Numbered from the stretch's first letter, positions 39,104-48,636 are shown. The stretch is 50,013 nucleotides of DNA from JBOIBN01 sp050739575 (GCA_050739575.1 JBOIBN010000008.1:1-50013); one strand, 5' to 3'. The notes: generated from the sequence alone by a model not told the origin. Numbers and translations: made by a program.

Positions 39104-39127
39104 GCGAAGCGGCGACCGCCGCTTCGC
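39104..39127. promoter_or_regulatory. Perfect 11-base inverted repeat in the leader of the RND pump operon
   Basis: GCGAAGCGGCG (39104-39114) and CGCCGCTTCGC (39117-39127) are perfectly complementary with a two-base centre. It ends 20 bases before the adaptor ATG and 7 bases before its GGAG ribosome site. It can act as an operator for a dimeric repressor or as an mRNA hairpin controlling translation. Confidence 0.6.
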
Positions 39128-39147
39128 TTGCAACGGAGAAGCGGACA

Positions 39148-40329
39148 ATGGCCACGGGGCGGCGAATGAAACATTGGGGTATCGGACTTGTCGTCCTGAT
39201 CGGGACAGGCGTCGTAGCTTGGCGCGTGTATGCTCTTGTGGCCGTTTCCCCCGGACAGGGCGGCAAGCATCACGGCGTCAGCTTGACGGTGGATGCGGTG
39301 CGCGCGCAGCGCCAGGCGGTGCCGCTTACGATCCAGGCGTCCGGCGTCGCCCAGACCGAACACAGCGTGGCGGTGCAGGCGCAGGTCGCGGGCACCCTGC
39401 AAAAAGTGCTGTTTCAGGAAGGCGATGAAGTCAAGGCCGGCCAACTTCTGTTCGTCATTGACCCCAAGCCCTATCAGATCGCGGTCGCGCAAGCCCAGGG
39501 ACAGGTCGAGCAGGATCAGGCCAAGCTCGCCTCCGACCGCGCCAACGCGGAGCGCATGGCGAAACTGATCAAGAGCGGCTACGTCAGCACCCAAGACAAT
39601 CAGACCGCCGAGGCCTTGGTGCAACAGGACGAAGGCACACTCGCCGCCGATCAGGCCAAGCTCGATCAGGCAAAACTGCAGTTGAGCTACACCGAGATCA
39701 GTGCGCCGATCGACGGCAAGACCGGCGCACTCGCCTTCAAGTCCGGCAACCTGATCCAGGCCAACGGCGCGACGCCGCTCGTCACCATCAACCAGATCGC
39801 GCCGATTCTCGTTCAATTCAACGTCCCCCAGTCGCAAATGGCGCAGGTACTCGCGCACCGCGACGACAAGTCGCTGAGCGTGGATGTTCGCGGCCCGGAC
39901 GGAAGCCTGCTCGCCGGCGACGGCAAGCTGGTATTCATCGACAATACGATCAATCAGGATACGGGAACCTTGAGCCTCAAGGCCGAATTTCCTAACGCGG
40001 ACCGAATGTTGTGGCCAGGCGAGCTGCTGAGCGTGGACCTCACGCTGACCGTCGAGAACGACGCCCTGGTCGTTCCTACCATCGCCGTGCAGCCGGGCCA
40101 AAACGGGAGCTACGTCTATGCCATTGCCGACGGCAAGGTCGCCGTGCAAAACGTGGTCGTCGCGCGTGAATACGGAGGCCTTACGGTCATTTCGAAAGGC
40201 CTTGCCGCGGGCGACGTGGTGGTCGAACATGTGCCGCGCGAACTGCACGGCGGCATGCCCGCAAAGGCGAGACTGCTCCCCTTCCCGACCTCCGCCGCTG
40301 CCGCCGCGAGCGCGAGCGCGGGCGCATGA
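39148..40329 (+). CDS. RND efflux periplasmic adaptor (MdtA/AcrA-like)
   Basis: The 393-residue membrane fusion protein has an N-terminal membrane anchor (about 8-27), a biotinyl-lipoyl half (VAVQAQVAGTLQKVLFQEGDEVKAGQLLFVIDP), a coiled-coil hairpin (about 100-170), the second lipoyl half (YTEISAPIDGKTG) and beta-barrel and membrane-proximal domains. MdtA-type residues such as LFVIDPKPY fit multidrug/aromatic compound adaptors. GGAG precedes the ATG. Its last codon overlaps the pump gene by four bases (ATGA), so the two are co-translated. An Ala/Ser-rich tail ends the protein. Confidence 0.93.
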   Translation: MATGRRMKHWGIGLVVLIGTGVVAWRVYALVAVSPGQGGKHHGVSLTVDAVRAQRQAVPLTIQASGVAQTEHSVAVQAQVAGTLQKVLFQEGDEVKAGQLLFVIDPKPYQIAVAQAQGQVEQDQAKLASDRANAERMAKLIKSGYVSTQDNQTAEALVQQDEGTLAADQAKLDQAKLQLSYTEISAPIDGKTGALAFKSGNLIQANGATPLVTINQIAPILVQFNVPQSQMAQVLAHRDDKSLSVDVRGPDGSLLAGDGKLVFIDNTINQDTGTLSLKAEFPNADRMLWPGELLSVDLTLTVENDALVVPTIAVQPGQNGSYVYAIADGKVAVQNVVVAREYGGLTVISKGLAAGDVVVEHVPRELHGGMPAKARLLPFPTSAAAAASASAGA

Positions 40330-43300
40330 ACCTCTCGGCACCGTTCATCAAGCGGCCGGTCGCGACGACGGTGCTGATGGCGGCGCTCGTCATATTCGGA
40401 TTCTTCGCCTATCGAATGCTGCCGGTAAGCGAACTGCCGAACGTGGACTTCCCGACGATCACGGTGTCCGCCTCGTTGCCGGGCGCGAGCCCGCAAACCA
40501 TGGCGAGCACGGTCGCAACGCCGCTCGAGCGCAACTTCAGCTCGATCGCCGGCCTGGATTCCATGAGTTCGGTGAGCGGCACGGGTTCGACCCAGATCGT
40601 TCTTCAATTTAATCTCAGCCGCAACATAGACGCCGCCGCGCAGGACGTGCAGACGGCGATCTCGGAAACCTCGCGCCAACTGCCGATCGGCATGCCGAGC
40701 CTGCCCACCCTGCGCAAGGTCAATCCCGGCGACTACTCGATCATATACATTGCCTTTACCGCGAAGGACCTTTCGCTCACGACGCTCGATGAATTCGCCG
40801 AGACCCGGGTAGCCCAACGTCTCGCGACGCTGCCCGGCGTCGCCCAGGTGAACGTGTGGGGTTCGAAGAAATACGCCGTTCGCATCTACATCAACCCCTA
40901 TGCACTCAATGCCCGCGGTCTCTCGCTCAACCAGGTCGCCGATGCAGTCGCGGCCGGCAACAGCAACCTGCCTACCGGCACGCTCGACAGCGGCAACCGC
41001 GCCTATACCGTCCAGGCTTCGGGCCAGCTCACCAATGCCGCGCAATACAATTCGCTCGTGCTCGCCTACAACAATGGCGCGCCGGTCGCCTTAAGCGACG
41101 TCGGTCAGGCCGAGAACAGCATCGAGCAAAACAAACAGACCACGGCCTATAACGGCGAACCGGCGATCGTGCTCTCGATCCAACGTCAACCGGGTGCGAA
41201 CACAGTCAAGGTGGCCAACGAGGCCCGCGCACTCCTTCCGGAACTCACCCGCCAGGCACCCGGCGGGGCGGAACTGCACGTCATCTATGATCGCTCGACG
41301 TTCATCCGCGACTCCATTGATGACGTGAGCTACACCTTGCTGCTCGCGATTGCGGTCGTGATCGGCGTCATCTTCCTGTTCCTGCGCAACGGCAGCGCCA
41401 CGCTGGTGAGCGCGCTCGCGCTGCCGACCTCGCTCGTCGGCACCTTCGCGATCATGTACCTACTCGGCTTCGGTCTCGACAACCTCTCGCTGATGGCGCT
41501 CGTACTCGCGGTCGGATTCGTGGTGGACGATGCGATCGTGGTGCAGGAAAATATCGTGCGCCACATGGATATGGGCGAGAAACCGCTCGCCGCGGCGCTC
41601 AAAGGCAGCCGCGAGATCAGCTTCACGGTTCTTTCCATGACTTTGTCGCTGGTTGCGGTGTTCATCCCGATACTCTTCATGGGCGGCGTGGTCGGACGTT
41701 TGTTCAGAGAGTTCGCAGTAACAATCGCCATCACCATCCTGCTTTCCGGCGTCGTGTCGCTGACCCTGACGCCGATGCTTTCCGGGCGGATATTGCGTCC
41801 GGCACGCACGCACGGCCGCCTTTACCGAACAAGCGAACGCGCATTCGAGCGCCTGCGCGGCGGCTACGTGCGCACCCTCACCTGGTCGGTCGAACACTGG
41901 CTGACTACGCTTTCTTTCGCCGCCCTGATCCTGGTTCTGACGGGACTCCTTTTCGTGGTAGTCCCCAAGGGCTTCATTCCCACCGAGGATACGGGCGCCG
42001 TGTTCGGCAACACCGAGGGTCCGCAGGGGATGTCCTTCCAGGACATGGATGTGCAGCAGAACAAACTCGTCCAGCTCGTCCGTGCAACGCCGGGCGTCGC
42101 GACCGTCATGTCGAGCGCGGGGCAGGGCCGGGGCGGCTCGAGCGGCGAGAATTCCGGCTTTTTGATGATCGGCCTTGCACCGCGCAGCGAGCGAAGCCTC
42201 ACTGCCGACCAGATCGTCGAGCGCCTGCGCCGCGAAGCCGCCCAAGTGCCCAACATCGAAGGCTATTTCCAGAATCCGCCGGCCATCAATATCGGTACCG
42301 GCGGAGGGCAAAGCACCTACGATTACGTGCTGCAGGGTTCGGATCTCAACGAGTTGCAGCAGGCCTCCGAGACCCTTCAGGCCAAAATGCAGAAAATCCC
42401 CGGCATCGCCGACGTCAATTCCGATCTCCAGTTGCACAACCCGCAGATCAATGTGACCATCCTGCGCGACAAGGCCGCCGCGCTCGGCGTCACCCCCGCC
42501 GCCATTCAGACCGCGCTCGCGAGCGCCTACGGCGGGCAACAGATCAGCACGATTTACAGTGCGACCGACGAATATGAGGTGATCCTGCAACTGGCTCCGC
42601 AGTTCCAGGAAAACATCAATGCGCTCGATGCGCTTTATGTCCCCGGCCGCAATGGCACGGTGGTGCCACTTGCGAGCATCGCCCAAATTTCACCCGGCGT
42701 GGGCCCGCTCAGCATCAGCCACTATCAGGAGCTTCCCTCTGTCACCTTGTCGTTCGATGTCGCACCGGGCGTTTCGCTCGGTTCGGTGACAAGCCGCATC
42801 CAGACGCTAGCCGATTCAACCCTGCCCGCCGACGTGACCGGCAGCTTTTCCGGCAACGCGCAGGTCTTCGAGCAGTCCCTGACCAGCCTGCCGCTTCTGC
42901 TCCTGATCACCATACTCGTCATCTACATGGTGCTCGCCATCCTCTACGAGCACTTCATCCATCCGATAACCATCCTCACCGCGTTGCCGCTCGCGATCTT
43001 CGGCGCACTGATCGCGCTTATCCTCACCGGCCAGGAACTCAATATCTTCAGCTTCGTCGGGCTGATTTTGCTCGTCGGCCTGGTAAAAAAGAACGGCATC
43101 ATCATGATAGATTTCGCACTTCACGCGCGGCGCGAACACGGATTGGGCGCCACCGAAGCGATCATCGAAGCCTGCAGCATCCGCTTCCGCCCGATCATGA
43201 TGACGACGGTCGCGGCCATCCTCGGCACCTTGCCGATCGCCATCGGTTTCGGCGCCGGCGCCGAGGCCCGCCGCCCGCTCGGCATCGCAGCCGTCGGCGG

Positions 43301-43415
43301 CCTCTTCTTCTCGCAGTTCCTGACGCTCTACGTCACCCCCGCGTTCTACGTCGCGATGGAGCACGTGAGCGAACGCCTGCGCCGACGCAAGGCGCTGGCC
43401 GCGACCACCCAGTAA
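40326..43415 (+). CDS. RND multidrug efflux pump, inner-membrane subunit (MdtB/MdtC-like)
   Basis: The 1029-residue protein is full length, with twelve helices and two large periplasmic loops. The proton-relay Asp pair is Asp401-Asp402 in GFVVDDAIVV and the partner Lys is in GLVKKNGIIM. N-terminal SAPFIKRPVATTVLM and PNVDFPTITVSASLPGAS are typical of the MdtB/C-like hydrophobe/amphiphile pumps. It exports small molecules with the adaptor encoded upstream and needs an outer-membrane TolC-type channel, which is not in this operon. The substrate is not predictable. Confidence 0.95.
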   Translation: MNLSAPFIKRPVATTVLMAALVIFGFFAYRMLPVSELPNVDFPTITVSASLPGASPQTMASTVATPLERNFSSIAGLDSMSSVSGTGSTQIVLQFNLSRNIDAAAQDVQTAISETSRQLPIGMPSLPTLRKVNPGDYSIIYIAFTAKDLSLTTLDEFAETRVAQRLATLPGVAQVNVWGSKKYAVRIYINPYALNARGLSLNQVADAVAAGNSNLPTGTLDSGNRAYTVQASGQLTNAAQYNSLVLAYNNGAPVALSDVGQAENSIEQNKQTTAYNGEPAIVLSIQRQPGANTVKVANEARALLPELTRQAPGGAELHVIYDRSTFIRDSIDDVSYTLLLAIAVVIGVIFLFLRNGSATLVSALALPTSLVGTFAIMYLLGFGLDNLSLMALVLAVGFVVDDAIVVQENIVRHMDMGEKPLAAALKGSREISFTVLSMTLSLVAVFIPILFMGGVVGRLFREFAVTIAITILLSGVVSLTLTPMLSGRILRPARTHGRLYRTSERAFERLRGGYVRTLTWSVEHWLTTLSFAALILVLTGLLFVVVPKGFIPTEDTGAVFGNTEGPQGMSFQDMDVQQNKLVQLVRATPGVATVMSSAGQGRGGSSGENSGFLMIGLAPRSERSLTADQIVERLRREAAQVPNIEGYFQNPPAINIGTGGGQSTYDYVLQGSDLNELQQASETLQAKMQKIPGIADVNSDLQLHNPQINVTILRDKAAALGVTPAAIQTALASAYGGQQISTIYSATDEYEVILQLAPQFQENINALDALYVPGRNGTVVPLASIAQISPGVGPLSISHYQELPSVTLSFDVAPGVSLGSVTSRIQTLADSTLPADVTGSFSGNAQVFEQSLTSLPLLLLITILVIYMVLAILYEHFIHPITILTALPLAIFGALIALILTGQELNIFSFVGLILLVGLVKKNGIIMIDFALHARREHGLGATEAIIEACSIRFRPIMMTTVAAILGTLPIAIGFGAGAEARRPLGIAAVGGLFFSQFLTLYVTPAFYVAMEHVSERLRRRKALAATTQ

Positions 43416-43437
43416 AAGTACAAATCATTGATTCATT

Positions 43438-43497
43438 CTCTGTGTGCGCCGTGCTCTCTGAGGTTGCATTTCCGGATTCACCACAGAGCACACAGAG
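43438..43497. repeat. Inverted repeat with CTCTGTG motifs between convergent genes
   Basis: CTCTGTGTGC (43438-43447) pairs perfectly with GCACACAGAG (43488-43497); a second imperfect pairing links GTGCTCTCTG with CCACAGAGCAC inside it. The resulting long hairpin lies just after the pump stop codon, facing the convergent gene at 43569. It may end transcription from both sides. The repeated CACAGAG units resemble dispersed intergenic repeats of many genomes. Confidence 0.6.
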
Positions 43498-43568
43498 ATT
43501 ACAGAGTCAATAAAGTGGAAGAGGCTCTATTTTATTTTCCGCTCGGCATTCCGGACGTGCTCGTGATC

Positions 43569-44411
43569 CTATTGCGGGGTGATCGTTACGTCGACGACCA
43601 GCGTGCGAGTGGCATGAATAGAGGCCGGGTCGCCGCTCGGACTGATCTGTGTCTTGTGCCCGGTGTATTGTAGATGCCAGCCGCCGTCCGCCGTCCGGCG
43701 CGGCTGTGCGCCAACCCAGGTTTCTGACTCGAACTTCGAGGCCTCCGAAAGGGTCAAGGCTGCGTTGTCCGGATCGTCCGGATCGCCGCCCGGCGGCCAG
43801 ATCTCCGCCCCAAACCCAAGACCGACCGCTTTCGCGGGACCATCGTTTCCGGTCCGGTCAGAGTATTCAAACCCATCCTGAAGTCGGTTCATGACGGTCC
43901 CGTACGACCGATCTCCGTTGAGCGTGTTCGTCTCCTTGTCCTTTCCCTGCAACGTAAAGTTGGCGGCGATGTTTACACGTAAGCCGTCTCCTCCGAGTGG
44001 GTCCACGGTTACGAGATCGCCCTGCCCGGGGTCGAGCCCACCGGCCAAGTGCGCCTGACCCGTCGTTGTACCTCCGTCCCCGTTGTCGTCCACGAAACTT
44101 TCGCTGGCGGAATAAACGGCGTTTCCTGTCATGTTCACCGCCCCGTTGGGAGTCAGAAAAACATCCGGCAAGATGACAATGGGACGCTCGAACGACAAGT
44201 CGACGATAAGCTTGGCGTCGGCCGTACCGTGCATGCCCATACCAGGCGACGGGCTCTGCGACAGATGGAAGATCTCTTCGTAATGCATCGTCACGGTAAG
44301 CTTCGCGGGGTGGGGCTTCGCCCCGCCCGCAGAACCGCCTGAATGTGCTGCGGCCAACACAGGAAAAGCCAGCAAGAGCCCGGCAACGGCCACAAAAATT
44401 TTCTTCCTCAT
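43569..44411 (-). CDS. Secreted protein of unknown function
   Basis: The ATG at 44411 with GGAGGT upstream gives 280 residues and a signal peptide (MRKKIFVAVAGLLLAFPVLAAA). The mature part is beta-rich and acidic, with few cysteines; it contains SFERPIVILPDVFLTPNGAVNM, an acidic Gly-rich turn SFVDDNGDGG and the string GGDPDDPDN. I recognise no family. It is the last of seven same-strand genes for mostly exported proteins, 74 bases after the OmpA-repeat gene. Confidence 0.75.
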   Translation of the reverse strand: MRKKIFVAVAGLLLAFPVLAAAHSGGSAGGAKPHPAKLTVTMHYEEIFHLSQSPSPGMGMHGTADAKLIVDLSFERPIVILPDVFLTPNGAVNMTGNAVYSASESFVDDNGDGGTTTGQAHLAGGLDPGQGDLVTVDPLGGDGLRVNIAANFTLQGKDKETNTLNGDRSYGTVMNRLQDGFEYSDRTGNDGPAKAVGLGFGAEIWPPGGDPDDPDNAALTLSEASKFESETWVGAQPRRTADGGWHLQYTGHKTQISPSGDPASIHATRTLVVDVTITPQ

Positions 44412-44485
44412 CGTCGGCACCTCCGCGTTCCGGCTCTGAAGCAACGCCGCCATTGAGTGTAAGTTGCGCATAAGTCGTACTCTAT

Positions 44486-46615
44486 TTACTCCGCCGGACT
44501 CGTGCAGTTCTTTTTCTTCAGTTCCACGCGGCGGTTTTTGGCGCGATTCGCGTCCGAGGTATTCGGCACCAGCGGTACCGTATCGCCATAGCCGCGACTG
44601 GTCAGGCGCGATGCCGCGACGCCATGTGCCACCAGCCAGGCTTCGACCGCTTGAGCGCGGCGTTCGGACAGCGCCAGGTTGTAGGCGGGCTTGCCCACGT
44701 TGTCGGTATGGCCGCCGACTTCCGCGCTATAGGTCGGATCGGCGGTGAACAACGCCAGCACCTGTTGCAGCACCGGTTCCGATTCCGGCTTGATGTCGGA
44801 CTTGTCGAAATCAAAATTGACGCCGTACACCTCAATCTTGCAGGTCTTGGGCGGCGGGCCGCCGATCTGCAGGGCGGTCAGGGAATAGGTTCCCACCGAT
44901 TCCTCGTTGCCGCTGCCTTGCTTGTAGATGTACCAGAGCTCGCCTGCCGGCGTGGTCTGGGTCAACACAGCCTGACCCACGTCGGTGGGATCGGACACCA
45001 GCTTGGCGCCGATTTTCTCCAGCGCGTTGACGTAGTTTTTCTGCACATAGAGAGCCGCTGGGTCCTTGTTCTCGTCCGTCAGCGAGTAGTTCACCTCCAG
45101 AAAATGCCCGGCCAGCGTTTTCTCGCCATCGGGCAAATCCAGCGTGATGGAATCGAAATCGCGCTCGGTGCAATCGCTCAGCTTGTAATAGTCAAACTGC
45201 TTGACCAGCCACGGCGGATTCTTGCAGCCCTTGCCCTGCTGGTCGGACAGTGAGCCCTTGGTGGTTTGTGCCACCACCACCTGCGGAAACGGCGTGACCT
45301 GGACGGTCGTCAGTCCGTAAGAGCCGGTGGATTCATCGTTACCACTACCGTGCTGGTAGATGTACCAGAACTCACCTGCCGGCGTCTTCTGCGTAAATAT
45401 CGCCTGATCGTCGCTGTTGGGATCCGACATGAGCGTAGCGCCGATCTTCTTCAGCGCGGCCGTGTAATTGCGCGCCACCGGCAAAGCGGCGGGATCCTTC
45501 TTTTCGTCTGTGAGAGTGTAGTTCACCGTCAGACGATTCCCCTCGATGGTCTTCTCGCCGTCCGGCAGATCGAGTTGCACTTGATCCCAGATCTTGTGCT
45601 CGCAGGAATCGACCTTGAAATAAGCGAATTGCTTGCTAAGCCATGGCGGGTCCGTGCAGGCGCTGCCGGGCGCCGCGAGCGGCCCAGTTATCGGCTGCGC
45701 CACCACCTGCTGATCGAGCGGTAGAATTTCAACGGTCGTCAGGTAATAAGACTCGGTGGATTCTGAGTTGCCACTCCCGCCGTGATAGATATACCAGTAC
45801 TCGCCCGTCGGTGTCTTTTGCGTGAACACGGCCTGGCTGTCATCAGTCGGATCGGATACAAGCGTTGCGCCTATCTGTTTCAGGGCGGCAATATAATTTT
45901 GCGTGAGCGCCAGAGCTGTTGGGCTCTTATTTTCGTCGGTGAGGGTGTAGTTCACCGTAAGTCGATTTCCCTCGATGGTTTTCTCGCCACCCGGTAAATA
46001 GATTTGCACTTGATCCCAGGTCTTTTGTTCGCAGGAATCGATTTTGAAATAAGCGAATTGCTTGACCAGCCACGGCGGGTTGGTGCAGGTCTTGCCCGAC
46101 ACGTCGAGCGGACCCGGCATCGCCTGTGCCACCACGTCCTGGGCCAGCGGTTCGATCTCGATCGTGGTCAGGGTGTAGGAGTCGGTCTCCGAATCGTTGC
46201 CGCTGCCGTGCTGGTAGTCGTACCAGAACTCGCCCGCCGGGGTTTTCTGCATCAGCGTCGCCTCCCAGCTCGCGGTCGGATCGGACATCAGGGTCGCGCC
46301 AGCCTTTTTTCCGGCCGCGATGAAGTAGTCGCGTGCCGCAGCCGCGGTGGGATTCTTGCTCTCGTCCTTCAGCGTATAGTCGACTGAGGTGCGCTGGCCC
46401 TGCACGGTCTTGCTGCCAGCAACCAAATCGTAATCCACCGAATCCCAGGCCTTGGATTCGCAGGAATCGATGACGAAGCCCGGCATCGGCTGCGGCGCCC
46501 AGTCCGGATTCTTGCAGCCGGCCGCATCATCGGCCCGGGCGTATGCTGCAGACACCCCCGTCAGTCCGGCCAGCATCAGACAAGCGAAAAGCTTCATCGT
46601 ATAGGACACGTTCAT
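44486..46615 (-). CDS. OmpA-family protein with four tandem 143-residue repeats
   Basis: The ATG at 46615 (GGGAG upstream) gives 709 residues with a signal peptide ending near ARA-DD (about 28). Four tandem repeats start at Cys34, Cys177, Cys320 and Cys464. Each has C-x-(N/D)-PPWL-KQF-YFK-(I/V)-DSC, then GEKTIEGNRLTVNYTLTDE, IGATL-SDP, TQKTPAGEFWYIY and GSGN-ES-SY-LTT. Two Cys per repeat suggest disulfides in the periplasm. Repeat 1 is the most diverged. The OmpA peptidoglycan-binding domain (592-704) keeps FDFDKSDIKPES, Asp638 (GHTDN) and Arg652/653 (LSERR). It is likely to tether something to the cell wall; the repeat family is not known to me. Confidence 0.87.
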   Translation of the reverse strand: MNVSYTMKLFACLMLAGLTGVSAAYARADDAAGCKNPDWAPQPMPGFVIDSCESKAWDSVDYDLVAGSKTVQGQRTSVDYTLKDESKNPTAAAARDYFIAAGKKAGATLMSDPTASWEATLMQKTPAGEFWYDYQHGSGNDSETDSYTLTTIEIEPLAQDVVAQAMPGPLDVSGKTCTNPPWLVKQFAYFKIDSCEQKTWDQVQIYLPGGEKTIEGNRLTVNYTLTDENKSPTALALTQNYIAALKQIGATLVSDPTDDSQAVFTQKTPTGEYWYIYHGGSGNSESTESYYLTTVEILPLDQQVVAQPITGPLAAPGSACTDPPWLSKQFAYFKVDSCEHKIWDQVQLDLPDGEKTIEGNRLTVNYTLTDEKKDPAALPVARNYTAALKKIGATLMSDPNSDDQAIFTQKTPAGEFWYIYQHGSGNDESTGSYGLTTVQVTPFPQVVVAQTTKGSLSDQQGKGCKNPPWLVKQFDYYKLSDCTERDFDSITLDLPDGEKTLAGHFLEVNYSLTDENKDPAALYVQKNYVNALEKIGAKLVSDPTDVGQAVLTQTTPAGELWYIYKQGSGNEESVGTYSLTALQIGGPPPKTCKIEVYGVNFDFDKSDIKPESEPVLQQVLALFTADPTYSAEVGGHTDNVGKPAYNLALSERRAQAVEAWLVAHGVAASRLTSRGYGDTVPLVPNTSDANRAKNRRVELKKKNCTSPAE

Positions 46616-46725
46616 CGGCAACTCCCTGAAAACCGTGTGATCGAAATGAATCGCGGTTGCGGCCACCATTTCCATCCTGAATTACATTGCAAAGGTGCGG
46701 CCCTCCGCGTTTTACCCATTTGCCG

Positions 46726-47259
46726 TTACTGACCGGAGTCGGAATTCATCTGGGCTGTGAGCTTGCTCAGCGCGTCGAATTTGGCCTTGTTCGACTGGTA
46801 ATAGTGCAGGTTGTCGGTCGGCACGCCGCTCGGCACCGACGAGGCTGAGGCTCCCTGCCCAAGCGACATGGCACGCATGCCGGTTTGAAGCACCACAAAG
46901 CCGCACAATATAAAGTCGTTGACGCTCATGCTGGTGCGGGTGATGGCGTCGCGAGCCAGTGGATATTCGTTGATCATCGCGACGACCTGCGCAATCGTCG
47001 GGTTGTTTTCGCTATCGCTTTCCTTGTCCATCTGCTTCGTCACTTCAGGATGCTGTTTCTGGAGTGCAATGAGATTCTCGAGCGCGGCACTGTACTCCGC
47101 GATGACCTTGTCGTTCAAACGAAAGTTGTTGACCGCCTGCATGTCCGCATCCTGATCCGCAGTGCCGGCAGCAAACGCGCCGGACATTACGCAGGCAAGC
47201 GCCACACCGGCCACGGCGAAGCCCAAAAATCTGGAAATTTTCAAAGTCTGCATGTTCAT
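46726..47259 (-). CDS. Small exported helical protein of unknown function
   Basis: The ATG at 47259 has AGGAG eight bases upstream and gives 177 residues. A signal peptide (MNMQTLKISRFLGFAVAGVALACVMSGAFA) precedes a mostly helical, charged chain (NNFRLNDKVIAEYSAALENL, HPEVTKQMDKE) with one hydrophobic segment (SVNDFILCGFVVLQTGMRAM) that could be a buried helix. No family is recognised. It sits between the 153-residue secreted protein and the OmpA-repeat protein on the same strand. Confidence 0.72.
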   Translation of the reverse strand: MNMQTLKISRFLGFAVAGVALACVMSGAFAAGTADQDADMQAVNNFRLNDKVIAEYSAALENLIALQKQHPEVTKQMDKESDSENNPTIAQVVAMINEYPLARDAITRTSMSVNDFILCGFVVLQTGMRAMSLGQGASASSVPSGVPTDNLHYYQSNKAKFDALSKLTAQMNSDSGQ

Positions 47260-47369
47260 AACAATTCTCCTGTTGGATGGTTGGGTACGCGAAAACACTT
47301 TAAATCCGATGTGCGCGCAGGCAGATCCACACCTTGTCCATATGTGGGAACAAAAGCCGAGTGAGGACT

Positions 47370-47831
47370 TCATTGCGTCGCTTTGATCGACAGTGCGATT
47401 TGCTTGGCCATATCCGCTTGAGCAGCTTTGTCGAAGCTGATCTGTGTACCGCAAACACCACCCTTGAAGGGAACACCGACATACCAGCCAAAACCCTGAT
47501 CGGTCTGATACTGGTACCAGAGGCGCTGCGGAGTGTCCGCGAAAACCTTGACCGGCTTCATGCTCCCTTCCACGATCGTCTTGGCCTGGGCCAGGGTGAA
47601 ACCGGTATGCGGGCTGGTGACCAGGGCGCTGGCCGATTTGTCCGGCGAGTCCGCACTACCCTGGTACGAATGGTCGATTTTCCAGTCGGCGGGCACGGTC
47701 ATTTCGCAGTCTCCGGTTTTGGAAAGGATGCGTTGCCCGTCGGCGGCTGTCGGTGCGGCCCGCACCTGTACCGCGACGCCTGCGAACAGTGCCGCCGAAG
47801 CCATCGTCATCAAGATTTTCTGAGTGTTCAT
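47370..47831 (-). CDS. Small exported protein of unknown function
   Basis: The ATG at 47831, seven bases after GAGGA, gives 153 residues; an in-frame ATG at 47837 is too close to that ribosome site. The signal peptide is MNTQKILMTMASAALFAGVAVQVRA. The mature part has two Cys (GDCEMTVPADW and GGVCGTQISF) that may pair, and Trp/Tyr-rich strands (RLWYQYQTDQGFGWYVG). The opening CEMTVPADWKI resembles small periplasmic proteins with an amphipathic beta fold. It is part of the secreted cluster. Confidence 0.72.
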   Translation of the reverse strand: MNTQKILMTMASAALFAGVAVQVRAAPTAADGQRILSKTGDCEMTVPADWKIDHSYQGSADSPDKSASALVTSPHTGFTLAQAKTIVEGSMKPVKVFADTPQRLWYQYQTDQGFGWYVGVPFKGGVCGTQISFDKAAQADMAKQIALSIKATQ

Positions 47832-47886
47832 AAGCATGTCCTCGTATTTGCCAAGGTGGGTGGTTGCAATGTGATTTCCCGCATAG

Positions 47887-48630
47887 TCAGTGGTCGTAAT
47901 GCGGTTTGCGTACGACTTTTTCCAGAGCCTCGATTTCGCTGCGATACGGGGCCAGTTCCCTGCGCCAGCGTGCAAGCGCCGCTTCGTACTCCGCAGCCGC
48001 CTTGCGTTGCTCGCTGGTCATTACATCGCCGCCTCCGCCATCACCAAATGCGGCATAAGGACTCGGCATCGCGGCTTCGATGCGATCAACGATGCCGTCG
48101 TAGAGATCCTCGTTGATGTGGCGTTCTTTCACGATCAGCTCGTCAACCTGGCCGCTGCGAAACGCCTGGGCAAGATCGTCGGCATGTTCATCGATGGTCG
48201 GCGTCTGCACCAAGGCCATTTCCTTGCCGACGGTGGCCTGGGCCGCGCGGGCGGCATCCGGGTCGCCGTGTTGGAATGCAGCCTGACTCGCCTGCATGGC
48301 GGCGTTGATTTTGGCCATGACGGGCTTGTTCGCCGCCGCTGCCTTGTTCTGTGCGGCCTCATCGGTCTTGGCGCGTTGTATCGCAGCCAGGTCGGCGGCG
48401 GTGGGATGATGTACACGTTCGGCGGCCGCGCGCATCACCGTGAGGTAGAGATTGATGTCGGCCTGGGTCAACGGCGCGTTCGCCGAGTTCGAGTCAGGCT
48501 TGATTCCGCTCGAGGCTGCACTGCCTTGCGCGGACCCGTCTCCATTGGTGGCCGCACTTGAGGCAGCGTACACGACCATGCTGAATGCGCTGATGCACAG
48601 CGCAGCAAGCGGAAGCAAAATGTTGCGCAC
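47887..48630 (-). CDS. Exported helical protein of unknown function
   Basis: A GTG start at 48630, 6 bases after the upstream stop, gives 247 residues with a signal peptide (RNILLPLAALCISAFSMVVYAA). The mature chain starts with an Ala/Ser/Gly linker and then is strongly helical and Ala-rich (QADINLYLTVMRAAAERV, QRAKTDEAAQNKAAAANK, EAALARWRRELAPYRSEIEALEKVVRK), with coiled-coil character at its end. The tight spacing implies one transcript with the 362-residue gene upstream. No known family is recognised. Confidence 0.75.
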   Translation of the reverse strand: MRNILLPLAALCISAFSMVVYAASSAATNGDGSAQGSAASSGIKPDSNSANAPLTQADINLYLTVMRAAAERVHHPTAADLAAIQRAKTDEAAQNKAAAANKPVMAKINAAMQASQAAFQHGDPDAARAAQATVGKEMALVQTPTIDEHADDLAQAFRSGQVDELIVKERHINEDLYDGIVDRIEAAMPSPYAAFGDGGGGDVMTSEQRKAAAEYEAALARWRRELAPYRSEIEALEKVVRKPHYDH

Positions 48631-48636
48631 AACGGC

